DNA of 32,315 nt from SKVR01 sp964491395 (GTDB lineage Bacteria; Bacteroidota; Bacteroidia; Bacteroidales; UBA7960). Below are positions 15,218 to 23,973 of this stretch, in pieces. The notes beneath the pieces were generated by a model. It was not told the origin of the DNA. It saw only the letters and a program-made list of their open reading frames with translations, and made no database searches. Made by a program: the position numbers and the translations under genes. Every line of letters begins with the position of its first letter. Position 1 is the stretch's first letter. The stretch is from NCBI GenBank assembly GCA_964491395.1, contig CAZBGI010000039.1, positions 1-32,315 on the forward strand, written 5' to 3'.

Positions 15218-16396
15218 CTAATTGTTTTTGATTGCGCTGAGGGGCTGCGCAAATGTTTTGACATCGTCAGCCGTTATGGTTTTATCGCATAGTATCGCCA
15301 GCCTTTCTACCACATTCCTCAACTCCCTGATATTGCCGGTCCAGGTTATTTGTTGCAATGAATGAAGGGCTTTTTCTTCAAAAGTCTTCTGAGGCATTCC
15401 GTGCTCTGCAATGATTTGTTGCAGGAAATAATCGGCCAGAACAGGGATGTCTTTTTCTCTTTCATTAAGTGAGGGCACTTTTATGAGAATAACACTTAAT
15501 CTGTGGTATAAGTCTTCCCTGAAATTTCCCAGCTCAATCTCTTTCTGAATGTCTTTATTGGTTGCCGCTACAACCCTTACATCTACAGGAATCTCTTTTT
15601 CTCCACCCACGCGCTGGATTTTGTTTTCCTGCAGGGCCCTCAATACTTTGGCCTGTGCAGCAAGACTCATGTCGCCTATTTCATCCAGGAAAAGCGTGCC
15701 CCCATTGGCAAGTTCAAAGTTTCCTTTCTTTTGCTTGATGGCCGAGGTAAACGATCCTTTTTCATGGCCGAAGAGTTCGCTTTCAATAAGTTCAGAGGGA
15801 ATTGCGGCGCAATTAACCTCTACAAAGGGGCCTTTGGAGCGATTGCTTAATTCGTGAAGCCAACGGGCCACAAGTTCTTTCCCTGTACCATTGGGGCCGG
15901 TAATGAAAATTCGTGCATCGGTAGGAGCAACCCTTTCAATCATGGTTTTTATCTGATTGATGGCTTCCGATTCCCCAATCATATCATAGGTTTTGCTCAC
16001 TTTGCGCTTCAAAACTCTGGTTTCGGTTACCAGTTCAGTTTTGTCCAGGGCATTTCTGATGGTGATTAACATCCGGTTGATATCCGGGGGTTTGGATATA
16101 AAGTCATATGCCCCCTTTTTTATGGCCTCTACGGCTGTCTCTATATTTCCATGTCCTGAAATCATCACTACCGTATGATCAGAATTTTGCTCCAGCAGTT
16201 TTTCCAACACTTCCATTCCATCCATTTTCGGCATTTTGATATCACAAAGAATGACATCATATTTTACCTTTGTGGCTTTTTCAAGTCCTTCAAAGCCATC
16301 TTCAGCAAGGTCTACCTCGTATTTTTCATATTCGAGAATATCCTTAAGCGTATTGCGTATGCTTCGTTCATCGTCAATTACTAATATCCTGGGCAT
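15218..16396 (-). CDS. NtrC-type sigma-54 response regulator lacking the C-terminal DNA-binding domain
   Basis: The 392-residue protein has a receiver domain (1-120; Asp8/Asp9, phospho-acceptor Asp52, Lys102). An AAA+ activator domain follows (about 137-370): Walker A GPNGTGKE (167-174), Walker B GGTLFLDEIGD, and the arginine-finger region FREDLYHRL. It ends about 15 residues after ITADDVKTF, so the Fis-type helix-turn-helix that normally follows (total about 440-460 residues) is absent. The sigma-54-contacting loop, normally GAFTGA, reads GSFTSA (214-219). It may activate sigma-54 RNA polymerase from solution, as described for a few activators without DNA-binding domains, or act through a partner. 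It lies 21 bp downstream of ppx on the same strand. No kinase is adjacent. Confidence 0.9.
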   Translation of the reverse strand: MPRILVIDDERSIRNTLKDILEYEKYEVDLAEDGFEGLEKATKVKYDVILCDIKMPKMDGMEVLEKLLEQNSDHTVVMISGHGNIETAVEAIKKGAYDFISKPPDINRMLITIRNALDKTELVTETRVLKRKVSKTYDMIGESEAINQIKTMIERVAPTDARIFITGPNGTGKELVARWLHELSNRSKGPFVEVNCAAIPSELIESELFGHEKGSFTSAIKQKKGNFELANGGTLFLDEIGDMSLAAQAKVLRALQENKIQRVGGEKEIPVDVRVVAATNKDIQKEIELGNFREDLYHRLSVILIKVPSLNEREKDIPVLADYFLQQIIAEHGMPQKTFEEKALHSLQQITWTGNIRELRNVVERLAILCDKTITADDVKTFAQPLSAIKNN

Positions 16397-16417
16397 AGAT
16401 TGGGAGTTTGGAATGAT

Positions 16418-17350
16418 TTATATGGCAACATTATTGTGAATCATATCAGCTAATACACCTTCTTTCAGGGCATAGGAAGAATAGTACATGTTTTCAATTT
16501 TAAACCGCTTTTTGATATACCGAATAAAAATACTTGCATAAACGATGGTGTCTATCCTGTATTTTACAAGACCTGGCATGGTTTTCCTTGCAGATTCAGT
16601 GCTGGATAGCAATTGTTTGTATATGTTTTTGAAATCTTCATTATCAAAGGCATAAAGTTTGCCGTAATTTGTTTCGTTTTGTTTTTGTGCAAGAATCATA
16701 TCGGCCAGTGACTCGAAGGAACCCGAGCAGCCAATAAGATTCTCCACCTGATTTTTTTTCAATTGTGTTGCCAGGGGCTGAAGCATTTCTTTAAAATGCT
16801 TTTTGAGGTCCTCAATATTTTCAGGAGTAACAGGATCCTCAGGTTTAAAATCCTGTAATAACCGTGTAGCGCCCAGATCAAAACTTTTCTTCCAGATAAC
16901 CTCTTGTTCCTCTACTATGATGAATTCAGTACTGCCTCCTCCTATATCCATAATCAGGGAAGGTTGATTAAGTTGTTGGGTAGCCAGGTTAACTCCCTTG
17001 AAAATGTATTGGGCTTCCGTATCTCCGTTCAGCACCTGGATGATGATACCGGTTTTCTCCAGAATCTTTTTCACAAAATCGGGGCCGTTCTGACTGCTTC
17101 TGACTGCCGAGGTTGCAAATGCCTGCACGGTATCTACCTTGTATTCTTTGGTCATTTTAACCAGTTCAAGAAAAGTACTGATACCTCGCTGAAAGGCTGC
17201 AGGGGCAATTTTATTGTCTTTCATTCCTCCTTCAGCCAGTTTTACACTTTTTTTCGTGTTGAGAAGAATCTGGTATTGTCCGTCGGGATGAAATTCAGAA
17301 ATTAACAGATTGAACGTATTGGTTCCACAATCAATTATTGCTGCTATCAT
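16418..17350 (-). CDS. Ppx/GppA-family exopolyphosphatase / pppGpp phosphohydrolase
   Basis: The 310-residue cytoplasmic protein has the ASKHA (actin-like) fold of Ppx/GppA. The phosphate-binding loops are IDCGTNTFNLLI near the N terminus and IMDIGGGSTEFII in the middle. The catalytic Glu is expected in NGDTEAQYIF, and GCSGSFESLADM follows later. Members remove terminal phosphate from inorganic polyphosphate or convert pppGpp to ppGpp; the sequence does not decide between them. It has only the two-lobed core and lacks the C-terminal HD-like extension of the roughly 500-residue E. coli enzymes, a common short form. A TAtcTTTG box lies upstream at 17396-17389. The sigma-54 activator gene follows 21 bp downstream, likely in the same transcript. 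Confidence 0.93.
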   Translation of the reverse strand: MIAAIIDCGTNTFNLLISEFHPDGQYQILLNTKKSVKLAEGGMKDNKIAPAAFQRGISTFLELVKMTKEYKVDTVQAFATSAVRSSQNGPDFVKKILEKTGIIIQVLNGDTEAQYIFKGVNLATQQLNQPSLIMDIGGGSTEFIIVEEQEVIWKKSFDLGATRLLQDFKPEDPVTPENIEDLKKHFKEMLQPLATQLKKNQVENLIGCSGSFESLADMILAQKQNETNYGKLYAFDNEDFKNIYKQLLSSTESARKTMPGLVKYRIDTIVYASIFIRYIKKRFKIENMYYSSYALKEGVLADMIHNNVAI

Positions 17351-17388
17351 GGGATTATATTTGGGTTTACAATTGTGGATGGCTTATG

Positions 17389-17396
17389 CAAAGATA
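17389..17396 (-). promoter_or_regulatory. Candidate -7 element (TAtcTTTG) for ppx and the sigma-54 activator
   Basis: On the minus strand the sequence reads TATCTTTG, an exact TAnnTTTG, 38 bp before the ppx start. No clear TTG is seen at the -33 position. Confidence 0.45.
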
Positions 17397-17476
17397 AAAA
17401 ACCATCTGATGAAAAAGATTATTGATGTGTTAATTAAAATTATTGAGGGTTGGGATGGCGCAGTAGAAGGTTGTCT

Positions 17477-18811
17477 TTAATATTTTATCCATCTCCATAT
17501 TTCTTTCCATGAAACTTTTTTTCCGTACATTAAAATACCGGTTCGGTATATCCGCGCAGCAAGCCAGGTGGTGGCAAGAAACCCGGCAATGAGTAGTATT
17601 GCTGAAACAAGAATTTCACTGTTGGGAACCCCGAAAGGGATTCTCACCATCATGATGATGGGAGATGTAAAGGGTATAATGGAGAGCCAGTAGGCTACCG
17701 GGCCAAAAGGATTGTTCATGACCATCTGAGCCATGATGATGGAGAAAATCATGGGTACGGTAATGGGAAGCATAAATTGCTGGGTGTCTGCTTCATTGTC
17801 AACAGCGGCTCCGATGGCTGCAAACAAGGCAGCGTAAAGAAGATAACCTCCCAGGAAATAGAAAATGAAACTGAATAACATCACCGTAAAGTTTATGGCA
17901 CCCAGTGATTCCAAGACCTGGCCGGCAGTAGTATTATGTTGTTGTACTTCCTGCATCCTTTCCTGCAACTCTGAAGGGTTTAAGGATTGTGAGCCTGTTA
18001 TATACACCTGCTCCTGGGGTGTGAAACGAAAAGTTTCAGGCATGGCTGTTTGCACGCTTGTCACGATAGCAAAAGTTAGAATGATCCATATGCTGAACTG
18101 GGTAAGCCCTACAAGGGCTATTCCCAGTATTTTTCCCATCATGAGCTGAAAGGGCTTTACTGAAGAAACAATTATTTCAACGATGCGGTTGGTCTTTTCT
18201 TCCATTACTCCACGCATTACCTGCGAACCAAACAGAAACACGAAAAAATAAATCAAAATACCACCGATAATGCCCAATATCATGCTTACCTCGGGGTAAT
18301 CAGTTTTTTCGTGCCCATCGCGAAGCAACCTTATGGCCTGAATACTTATGGGAGTTTCAGTTGCACGCAATACATCTGTATCGATTCCTGCATGGGCCAT
18401 TTTCATGCTTTCGAACTCATTTTCCAGGATGCTTTCGATATAAAGCTTTGCATTCATGTTGATGGCTTTCTGGCTGAAAAGCCGTAAAGAGGAAGGGGCA
18501 TGAAATGCAGTTGTGGGAATATGCAGGACGGCATCAAATTTTTCTTCCTTCAATAGTTCGATTGCAAGGTCGATATCCACGTTAAGATCCGTGAAATTTA
18601 CATTGTTGGCATCTTTAAATTCCGTATAAAACAAGCGCGTATTGTCCACTACAGCTACTTCATAATCCGAATCTGAAACCTGTGCGATAAATACCGGGAC
18701 TATCATCAAGGCAGCCAGCAATAAGGGGCCTAAAAGGGTCATCACGATAAATGATTTTTTTCTTACGCGGCTAAGGTATTCTCTTCTTAATATGGTTAAG
18801 GTCTTCTTCAT
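17477..18811 (-). CDS. ABC-2 type exporter permease (NatB-like)
   Basis: The 444-residue integral membrane protein has an N-terminal membrane segment (about 23-45), a large extracytoplasmic domain (about 46-185), and then about five hydrophobic segments. This is the architecture of NatB-like ABC-2 permeases. The substrate is unknown; NatB of Bacillus is a sodium exporter, but the family is broad. The frame opens at a TTG (18817); I use the ATG at 18811, giving MKKTLTILRREYLSRVRKKS, the usual basic amphipathic start of this family. The gene lies 49 bp downstream of the ABC ATPase gene on the same strand, and the two surely form one transporter. Confidence 0.9.
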   Translation of the reverse strand: MKKTLTILRREYLSRVRKKSFIVMTLLGPLLLAALMIVPVFIAQVSDSDYEVAVVDNTRLFYTEFKDANNVNFTDLNVDIDLAIELLKEEKFDAVLHIPTTAFHAPSSLRLFSQKAINMNAKLYIESILENEFESMKMAHAGIDTDVLRATETPISIQAIRLLRDGHEKTDYPEVSMILGIIGGILIYFFVFLFGSQVMRGVMEEKTNRIVEIIVSSVKPFQLMMGKILGIALVGLTQFSIWIILTFAIVTSVQTAMPETFRFTPQEQVYITGSQSLNPSELQERMQEVQQHNTTAGQVLESLGAINFTVMLFSFIFYFLGGYLLYAALFAAIGAAVDNEADTQQFMLPITVPMIFSIIMAQMVMNNPFGPVAYWLSIIPFTSPIIMMVRIPFGVPNSEILVSAILLIAGFLATTWLAARIYRTGILMYGKKVSWKEIWRWIKY

Positions 18812-18860
18812 GAGCAAAAACGATTAAAAGCGAAGGATCGTTTGTATTATCTGATAGATA

Positions 18861-19814
18861 TTAGATGTGTAAGCCATTGTTCCGCTCATGCGGATACTTT
18901 CCTGTTACCGTTTTGATGAAAACATCATTCATGGTAGGCAATTCTTCGTGGAAACTGTGCAAATCAGCCTGCGGCAATATATGCCTTATCAAATCATTGG
19001 CTGTATGGTTCTTCCTGATTTTCACCCTGATACTTTTCGCACCATCTCTTTGCGTTTGGTCTTCCAGAACTTCTGCCACCGGCTCAAATAGCGCAGCGGA
19101 ATCTTTCTGCTGGCCGCTGATGCTGAGCGAATAGATTTGGGAAGAGTGAGATTTGCGGATGTCCTCAAGTTTGCCATCAAGTATTTTTTCCGATTTGTTT
19201 ATCAGTGCGATATGATCGCACAACTCCTCTACAGAACTCATGTTATGGGTAGAAAAGATAATGCTGGTTCCCTGCGTTTTCAGGTTGAGAATCTCATCTT
19301 TCAGCAAATTAATATTGATGGGATCAAACCCGCTGAAGGGTTCATCAAATATCAGCAATCGGGGTTGATGCAAAACCGTAACAATGAACTGAATTTTTTG
19401 CTGCATGCCTTTCGACAGTTCTTCTACTTTTCGATTCCACCAGGGCATCAGGTCAAATTTCTCAAACCATTGCCTGAGCAAAATTCTGGCATCACCAGGT
19501 TTTACATCTTTGAGCCGGGCCAGATACATGGCCTGTTCGCCCACTTTCATCTTTTTGTACAATCCGCGCTCTTCAGGCAGGTAGCCGATATCTTTGATAT
19601 GCGAAGGATTGAGTTTCTCCCCGTTAAAAAGCAAATTGCCCCTGTCGGGGGCAATGATTTGGTTGATGATACGAATAAGGGTAGTTTTGCCGGCTCCGTT
19701 AGGACCCAGCAAACCAAAAATCTCGCCCTGAGGTATTTCGACAGAAACACGAGATAATGCCTGATGTTGATCATATTTTTTTGAAACCTCTTCAGCCTGA
19801 AAGATGTATTGCAT
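18861..19814 (-). CDS. ABC exporter ATP-binding protein (NatA-like)
   Basis: The ATPase partner of the downstream permease, 317 residues from the ATG at 19814. Motifs are complete: Walker A GPNGAGKT, signature LSKGMQQK, Walker B LLIFDEPFSGFDP and switch His in FSTHNM. The last 85 residues or so form the C-terminal extension seen in NatA-type proteins. The frame stays open to 19874, but those 20 residues have no family resemblance, while MQYIFQAEEVSKKY is a normal first strand. It follows dnaJ by about 97 bp on the same strand, so it may be read through from the grpE-dnaJ transcript or have its own promoter, which I could not see. Confidence 0.93.
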   Translation of the reverse strand: MQYIFQAEEVSKKYDQHQALSRVSVEIPQGEIFGLLGPNGAGKTTLIRIINQIIAPDRGNLLFNGEKLNPSHIKDIGYLPEERGLYKKMKVGEQAMYLARLKDVKPGDARILLRQWFEKFDLMPWWNRKVEELSKGMQQKIQFIVTVLHQPRLLIFDEPFSGFDPININLLKDEILNLKTQGTSIIFSTHNMSSVEELCDHIALINKSEKILDGKLEDIRKSHSSQIYSLSISGQQKDSAALFEPVAEVLEDQTQRDGAKSIRVKIRKNHTANDLIRHILPQADLHSFHEELPTMNDVFIKTVTGKYPHERNNGLHI

Positions 19815-19910
19815 GGATTTGTTGTTGAATTTGCAATTAAAACCGGAATGCTTGCCTTGCTCTTGCATTGGCAAACTTCAAATAAGAGCGTAATCTGAAT
19901 GTCTCCAGTA

Positions 19911-21077
19911 TTACTGGAAATAATCTTTCATTCGTTCAAAAAAGCTTTTGTCCGTTTTGGGAGGTTTGGGGGCAAAGCTTTCAGAATTCCTCAGTTTTTC
20001 AAGAATTTGTTTTTCTTCCTTCGAGATATGCTGGGGTGTCCATACATTGATATTTACCAGCAAATCACCTCGCCCGTAGGCATTGACCGATGGTAGCCCT
20101 TTGCCTTTCAGTCGCAATACTTTATTGGACTGGGTGCCGGGTTCAATTTTTATTCGTGCTTTACCTTCCAGGGTGGGAACTTCAATGGTTGTTCCCAGGG
20201 CGGCATCGGGGAAACTGATATAATGGTCGTAGAGCAAATTGTTGCCGTCTCTGATGAGATGCTCGTGTTTGACTTCTTCAATAAGGACAATCAAATCTCC
20301 GGGTACACCTCCGCGGGCGGCTGCATTCCCTTTTCCACTCATGGACATTTGCATTCCTTCACCTACTCCTGCCGGAATGTTGATAGAGATAACTTCTTCA
20401 TCTTTTACAACGCCATTGCCAAAACAGGTGTTGCACTTTTCAGTAATAATCTGTCCTTCTCCACCGCAGGATGGGCAGGAAGAAGTAGTTTGCATTTGTC
20501 CGAGGAAAGTATTGGTAACCCGGGTAACTCTTCCGCTTCCATTACAGGTAGAACAAGTGCGGAAAGCACTGCCATCTTTGGCACCATTTCCTTTACAGCT
20601 TTTACAGGCGACGTATTTGGATACTTTTATTTTCTTTTCTACCCCTTTCAGAATTTCCTCAAGGGTTAATTTTACTTTGATACGAAGGTTGGAGCCTTTG
20701 TTTACTTTGCGACCTCTGCTGGCACCGCTGCTGAATCCTCCACCGCCGAATCCGCCGCCAAATGCTCCGCCGAAAATATCTCCAAACTGACTGAAAATGT
20801 CATCCATCGACATACCGCCACCAAAGCCGCCGCCATAACCGCCGCCGCCATTGCCCAAACCAGAATGGCCATAACGGTCATACCTGGCTTTTTTCTCGGG
20901 ATTGCTCAGGACTTCATAAGCCTCGGCCGATTCTTTAAACTTTTCCTCAGCTTCTTTATCCCCGGGATTTTTATCCGGATGATACTTGAGAGCTTTTTGC
21001 CGGTAGGCTTTTTTTATTTCCTCGGTTGTTGCGTTCTTCGATATTTCAAGTACTTCGTAATAATCTCTTTTCGACAT
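19911..21077 (-). CDS. dnaJ: Chaperone protein DnaJ
   Basis: DnaJ is the Hsp40 co-chaperone that delivers substrates to DnaK and stimulates its ATPase. The 388-residue protein is of normal type-I length: J domain (1-70) with the HPD motif at 33-35, Gly/Phe-rich region (about 72-125), zinc-binding domain with four CxxCxGxG repeats (CKSCKGNG, CSTCNGSG, CPSCGGEG, CNTCFGNG), and a C-terminal substrate-binding domain. It lies 20 bp downstream of grpE. dnaK is not in the window. No CIRCE-like repeat was found upstream of the pair. Confidence 0.98.
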   Translation of the reverse strand: MSKRDYYEVLEISKNATTEEIKKAYRQKALKYHPDKNPGDKEAEEKFKESAEAYEVLSNPEKKARYDRYGHSGLGNGGGGYGGGFGGGMSMDDIFSQFGDIFGGAFGGGFGGGGFSSGASRGRKVNKGSNLRIKVKLTLEEILKGVEKKIKVSKYVACKSCKGNGAKDGSAFRTCSTCNGSGRVTRVTNTFLGQMQTTSSCPSCGGEGQIITEKCNTCFGNGVVKDEEVISINIPAGVGEGMQMSMSGKGNAAARGGVPGDLIVLIEEVKHEHLIRDGNNLLYDHYISFPDAALGTTIEVPTLEGKARIKIEPGTQSNKVLRLKGKGLPSVNAYGRGDLLVNINVWTPQHISKEEKQILEKLRNSESFAPKPPKTDKSFFERMKDYFQ

Positions 21078-21097
21078 TTTTTATCTTTTTAGTTGGT

Positions 21098-21763
21098 TTA
21101 GTTGGCAACCACTACTTTTGCAAATCTCAATACTTTTCCATTCAGCAAGTAACCTTTCTGCACCTCATCAATTACCTTTCCTTTGTCTTTTTCATCGCTG
21201 GCCGGCATGTGGGTTATGGCCTCATGGAAGTCAGTGTTAAATTCTTCTCCGATGGTGGGGATTTCTTCCAGGCCTTTGTGTTTCAGGGTGGTTTTCAATT
21301 TGGTCTTGATCAGGTTCAATCCTTCTGTTAGTGCTTCGATGTCAGGATTTTCAGTAGCTGATTTGTAGGCTCTCTCCAAATCGTCCATTACAGGCAAGAC
21401 AGCTTCTGTAATATCTGCAGAAGCCATTTTGGTAAGTTCAAGTTTTTCTTTGATATTTCTCTTGCGGAAATTATCAAACTCGGAAAAGAGCCTCAGGTAT
21501 TTATCATTGAGCTCTTTGTTCTTTTCTTCTAGTTGTCTTATCATAATATCTTTAGGGTCAACTTCCTGTTCTTCCGGGTTATCCTCTGGCTCCGGGGCGG
21601 CATCTTTCTCATGGTTTTCTGGGATCACTTCCCCTTGAGCATCTTCCTCAGGAATTTCTGATGGATTGTCAGTTGCCGGGATTGTTTCTTGTGACTTTTC
21701 GTCAGTTTCTTTTTCGGTATGCAAAATATTTTCCTTATGAATGTCTTTGTCTTTCTTTGTCAT
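21098..21763 (-). CDS. grpE: Nucleotide exchange factor GrpE
   Basis: GrpE releases ADP from DnaK. The 221-residue protein has a long acidic, probably disordered N terminus (about 1-75, rich in Glu, Asp and Pro). A long helix for dimerisation follows (LEEKNKELNDKYLRLFSEFD), then the small beta domain ending in the family signature KGYLLNGKVLRFAKVVV. The N-terminal tail is somewhat long for the family. It directly precedes dnaJ in the same orientation and follows murA by about 100 bp, so all may be co-transcribed. Confidence 0.97.
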   Translation of the reverse strand: MTKKDKDIHKENILHTEKETDEKSQETIPATDNPSEIPEEDAQGEVIPENHEKDAAPEPEDNPEEQEVDPKDIMIRQLEEKNKELNDKYLRLFSEFDNFRKRNIKEKLELTKMASADITEAVLPVMDDLERAYKSATENPDIEALTEGLNLIKTKLKTTLKHKGLEEIPTIGEEFNTDFHEAITHMPASDEKDKGKVIDEVQKGYLLNGKVLRFAKVVVAN

Positions 21764-21864
21764 GTTATCCTATGGGTATTTTGGGTTAGTACTATTCAAA
21801 AAGCAACTTCACATCACGCAAAGTGCAGGCCATAATTGCAATTAAGTCAAAATGGCAGATGAGT

Positions 21865-23169
21865 TTAAATTCTTTGAATGCTGGCCCCAAGTTGATTGAG
21901 TCTTTTGTCAATTTGCTGGTATCCTCTGTCTATTTGTTCGATGTTGTGGATGGTGCTTGTTCCTTCAGCACTCAGGGCGGCAATAAGCAACGCTACTCCC
22001 GCCCGGATATCGGGTGAGGTCATTTGAAGTGCTTTCAGCGGATATTGCCTGTTGAGTCCAATAACAGTAGCCCGGTGAGGATCGCATAAAATGATTTGTG
22101 CCCCCATGTCAATAAGCTTGTCAACAAAGAAGAGCCGGCTTTCAAACATCTTCTGATGGATAAGAACACTGCCCTGGGCTTGAATGGCTGATACCAGCAC
22201 AACACTGAGCAGGTCGGGAGTAAAACCCGGCCAGGGGGCATCGCTGATACTCAAAATACTACCGTCAATAAAATTTTCAACGGTATATTTTTCCCGTGAA
22301 GGGATAAAAATATCATCGCCCTGAAGTGAAAATTCAATCCCAAGTTTACCAAAAACAGAGGGAATTATTCCCAGTTGGTTGAATTGTACATTTTTAATGG
22401 TAAGTGTACTTTGGGTCATTGCTGCCAAAGCAATAAAACTTCCAATTTCGATCATGTCGGGCAACAAAGTATGGGAACATCCTGACAATTCCTGTACTCC
22501 ATCGATTGTGAGTAAATTGGATCCTATACCTGAAATTTTGGCTCCCATTTTATTGAGCATCCTGCAAAGTTGCTGCAAATAGGGCTCGCAAGCTGCGTTA
22601 TAAAGGGTCGTGGTTCCCCTGGCAAGTACTGCCGCCATAACAATATTGGCTGTGCCTGTTACTGAGGCTTCATCCAGTAAAATGTAACTGCCCCTCAGTT
22701 GCTGAGCACTGATACTGTAAAATCCTGAAGAAGAATCATACCGGAAGTCAGCCCCCAGTTTCTGAAGTCCTGTAAAATGGGTATCCAGTCTTCTCCTGCC
22801 AATTTTGTCTCCTCCGGGTTTGGGGATAAAGGCCTTCTGAAATCGTGCCAAAAGGGGGCCTACTATCATTACCGACCCTCTTAGCCGGGATGCCTTTTTT
22901 CTGAATACATCGGAGTGCAAATAATCAATGTCAATAGGATCAGCCTGAAAAGAAAATTTCCCGGGTGCCATTTTTTCGGTTTTCACTCCCAGGTCTGATA
23001 ACAGTTCAATCAGGTTGTTTACATCAATGATATCGGGGATGTTGTCAATAATGATTTTTTCTTTGGTCAGCAATGTAGCGCATATTACTTGCAATGCTTC
23101 ATTCTTGGCTCCCTGGGGAGTGATTTCGCCATTCAGTTTTCGGCCACCTTGAATTTCAAAAGATCCCAT
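21865..23169 (-). CDS. murA: UDP-N-acetylglucosamine 1-carboxyvinyltransferase MurA (Asp-type, predicted fosfomycin-insensitive)
   Basis: MurA transfers enolpyruvate from PEP to UDP-GlcNAc, the first committed step of peptidoglycan synthesis. The 434-residue protein has the inside-out alpha/beta barrel fold with the substrate Lys22-Asn23 (AKNEAL) and the catalytic loop GGDKIGRRRLDTH (119-131). The residue matching E. coli Cys115, the fosfomycin target, is Asp121. The general-base segment SDAPWPGFTPD is present. Cys-to-Asp at this site is known to keep activity and give intrinsic fosfomycin resistance in mycobacteria and chlamydiae, and is, as far as I recall, usual in Bacteroidetes. A terminator-like hairpin stands between the upstream DUF4290 gene and this start. 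Confidence 0.97.
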   Translation of the reverse strand: MGSFEIQGGRKLNGEITPQGAKNEALQVICATLLTKEKIIIDNIPDIIDVNNLIELLSDLGVKTEKMAPGKFSFQADPIDIDYLHSDVFRKKASRLRGSVMIVGPLLARFQKAFIPKPGGDKIGRRRLDTHFTGLQKLGADFRYDSSSGFYSISAQQLRGSYILLDEASVTGTANIVMAAVLARGTTTLYNAACEPYLQQLCRMLNKMGAKISGIGSNLLTIDGVQELSGCSHTLLPDMIEIGSFIALAAMTQSTLTIKNVQFNQLGIIPSVFGKLGIEFSLQGDDIFIPSREKYTVENFIDGSILSISDAPWPGFTPDLLSVVLVSAIQAQGSVLIHQKMFESRLFFVDKLIDMGAQIILCDPHRATVIGLNRQYPLKALQMTSPDIRAGVALLIAALSAEGTSTIHNIEQIDRGYQQIDKRLNQLGASIQRI

Positions 23170-23188
23170 TTCACTTGTTTTAAGTTGT

Positions 23189-23228
23189 GAAAAAATAAAA
23201 ATCAGCCCGTAAAGGGAGTTACAGGCTG
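23189..23228 (-). terminator. Rho-independent terminator or attenuator between the DUF4290 gene and murA
   Basis: On the minus strand CAGCCTGTAA pairs with TTACGGGCTG (one T-G wobble) around a six-base loop (hairpin 23228-23203). A T-rich tract ATTTTTATTTTTT follows immediately. It sits 20 bp before the murA ATG and about 80 bp after the DUF4290 stop. Its position in front of a same-strand gene makes partial termination or attenuation possible. Confidence 0.75.
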
Positions 23229-23307
23229 GTACAATTCAAATTTTCGGGTTGTTTTTTGTATTTTCAAGAACAGCAAACCCTGCAAAATACCAATTGAAAT
23301 TATCTGT

Positions 23308-23973
23308 TTACTGTTTTTTTTGCTTTTTGTGGGAACCCCCTTTTGAGGAGGATTGTTTTTTTTGCTGATAGCCTTTCTTTTTTCCTCCACTGCTGCTACC
23401 AGGCATGGGGCCACTGGTTTTGGCCAGAATTTCCTGTGTGTTATTGAGTTTGATACTATCGTCGAGCTTGAGTTTCCCTTCAGACAGTATTTCAAGGTGT
23501 GATGCAATTTCTTCATCGGAAACCGAATCTCTGTTCCAGGTGAGGTAGGATTTTTTCAGATGATTGGCAATGGTTTTTATCAAAACCTGCTTTTCTTCCC
23601 CTTCTTCATATTCACTGGCTTTGGCAATCATTTCTTCAATGTGCCGTCCATAATGCCTGAATTTTATATGGTTGGACGGATACTTTAACTTTTCCGGTTT
23701 TCTTTTCAATGTTTCTTCTGAAGGGATAGGGTAGGGGGAGTCGACTTCGAGTTCAAAATTGGACATGATGAAAAGATGATCCCAGAGTTTGTGTTTGAAA
23801 TCATTGATATCGCGCAGGTGAGGGTTAAGTTGTCCCATTACCTGTATGGTTGCTTTGGCCAGTTGATTGCGTTTTTCGCGGCTTTCAATGGTCATTATAT
23901 ATTCAATCATTTTTTGAATATTTCTTCCGTATTCGGAAATATTCATTTTCGATCGCTCTGAATTATATTCCAT
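23308..23973 (-). CDS. DUF4290 family protein of unknown function
   Basis: The 221-residue cytoplasmic protein begins MEYNSERSKMNISEYGRNIQ, the usual start of the DUF4290 family found in Bacteroidetes, which supports the ATG at 23973. The first 180 residues or so are mostly helical and charged. The last 35 residues are a low-complexity tail of Lys, Gln, Ser and Gly (GSSSGGKKKGYQQKKQ and onward), which suggests binding to nucleic acid or an acidic partner, but this is inference. No signal peptide, membrane segment or catalytic motif is seen. It lies upstream of murA on the same strand, separated by a strong hairpin terminator. Linkage to murA makes a cell-wall or growth role a reasonable guess only. 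Confidence 0.85.
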   Translation of the reverse strand: MEYNSERSKMNISEYGRNIQKMIEYIMTIESREKRNQLAKATIQVMGQLNPHLRDINDFKHKLWDHLFIMSNFELEVDSPYPIPSEETLKRKPEKLKYPSNHIKFRHYGRHIEEMIAKASEYEEGEEKQVLIKTIANHLKKSYLTWNRDSVSDEEIASHLEILSEGKLKLDDSIKLNNTQEILAKTSGPMPGSSSGGKKKGYQQKKQSSSKGGSHKKQKKQ

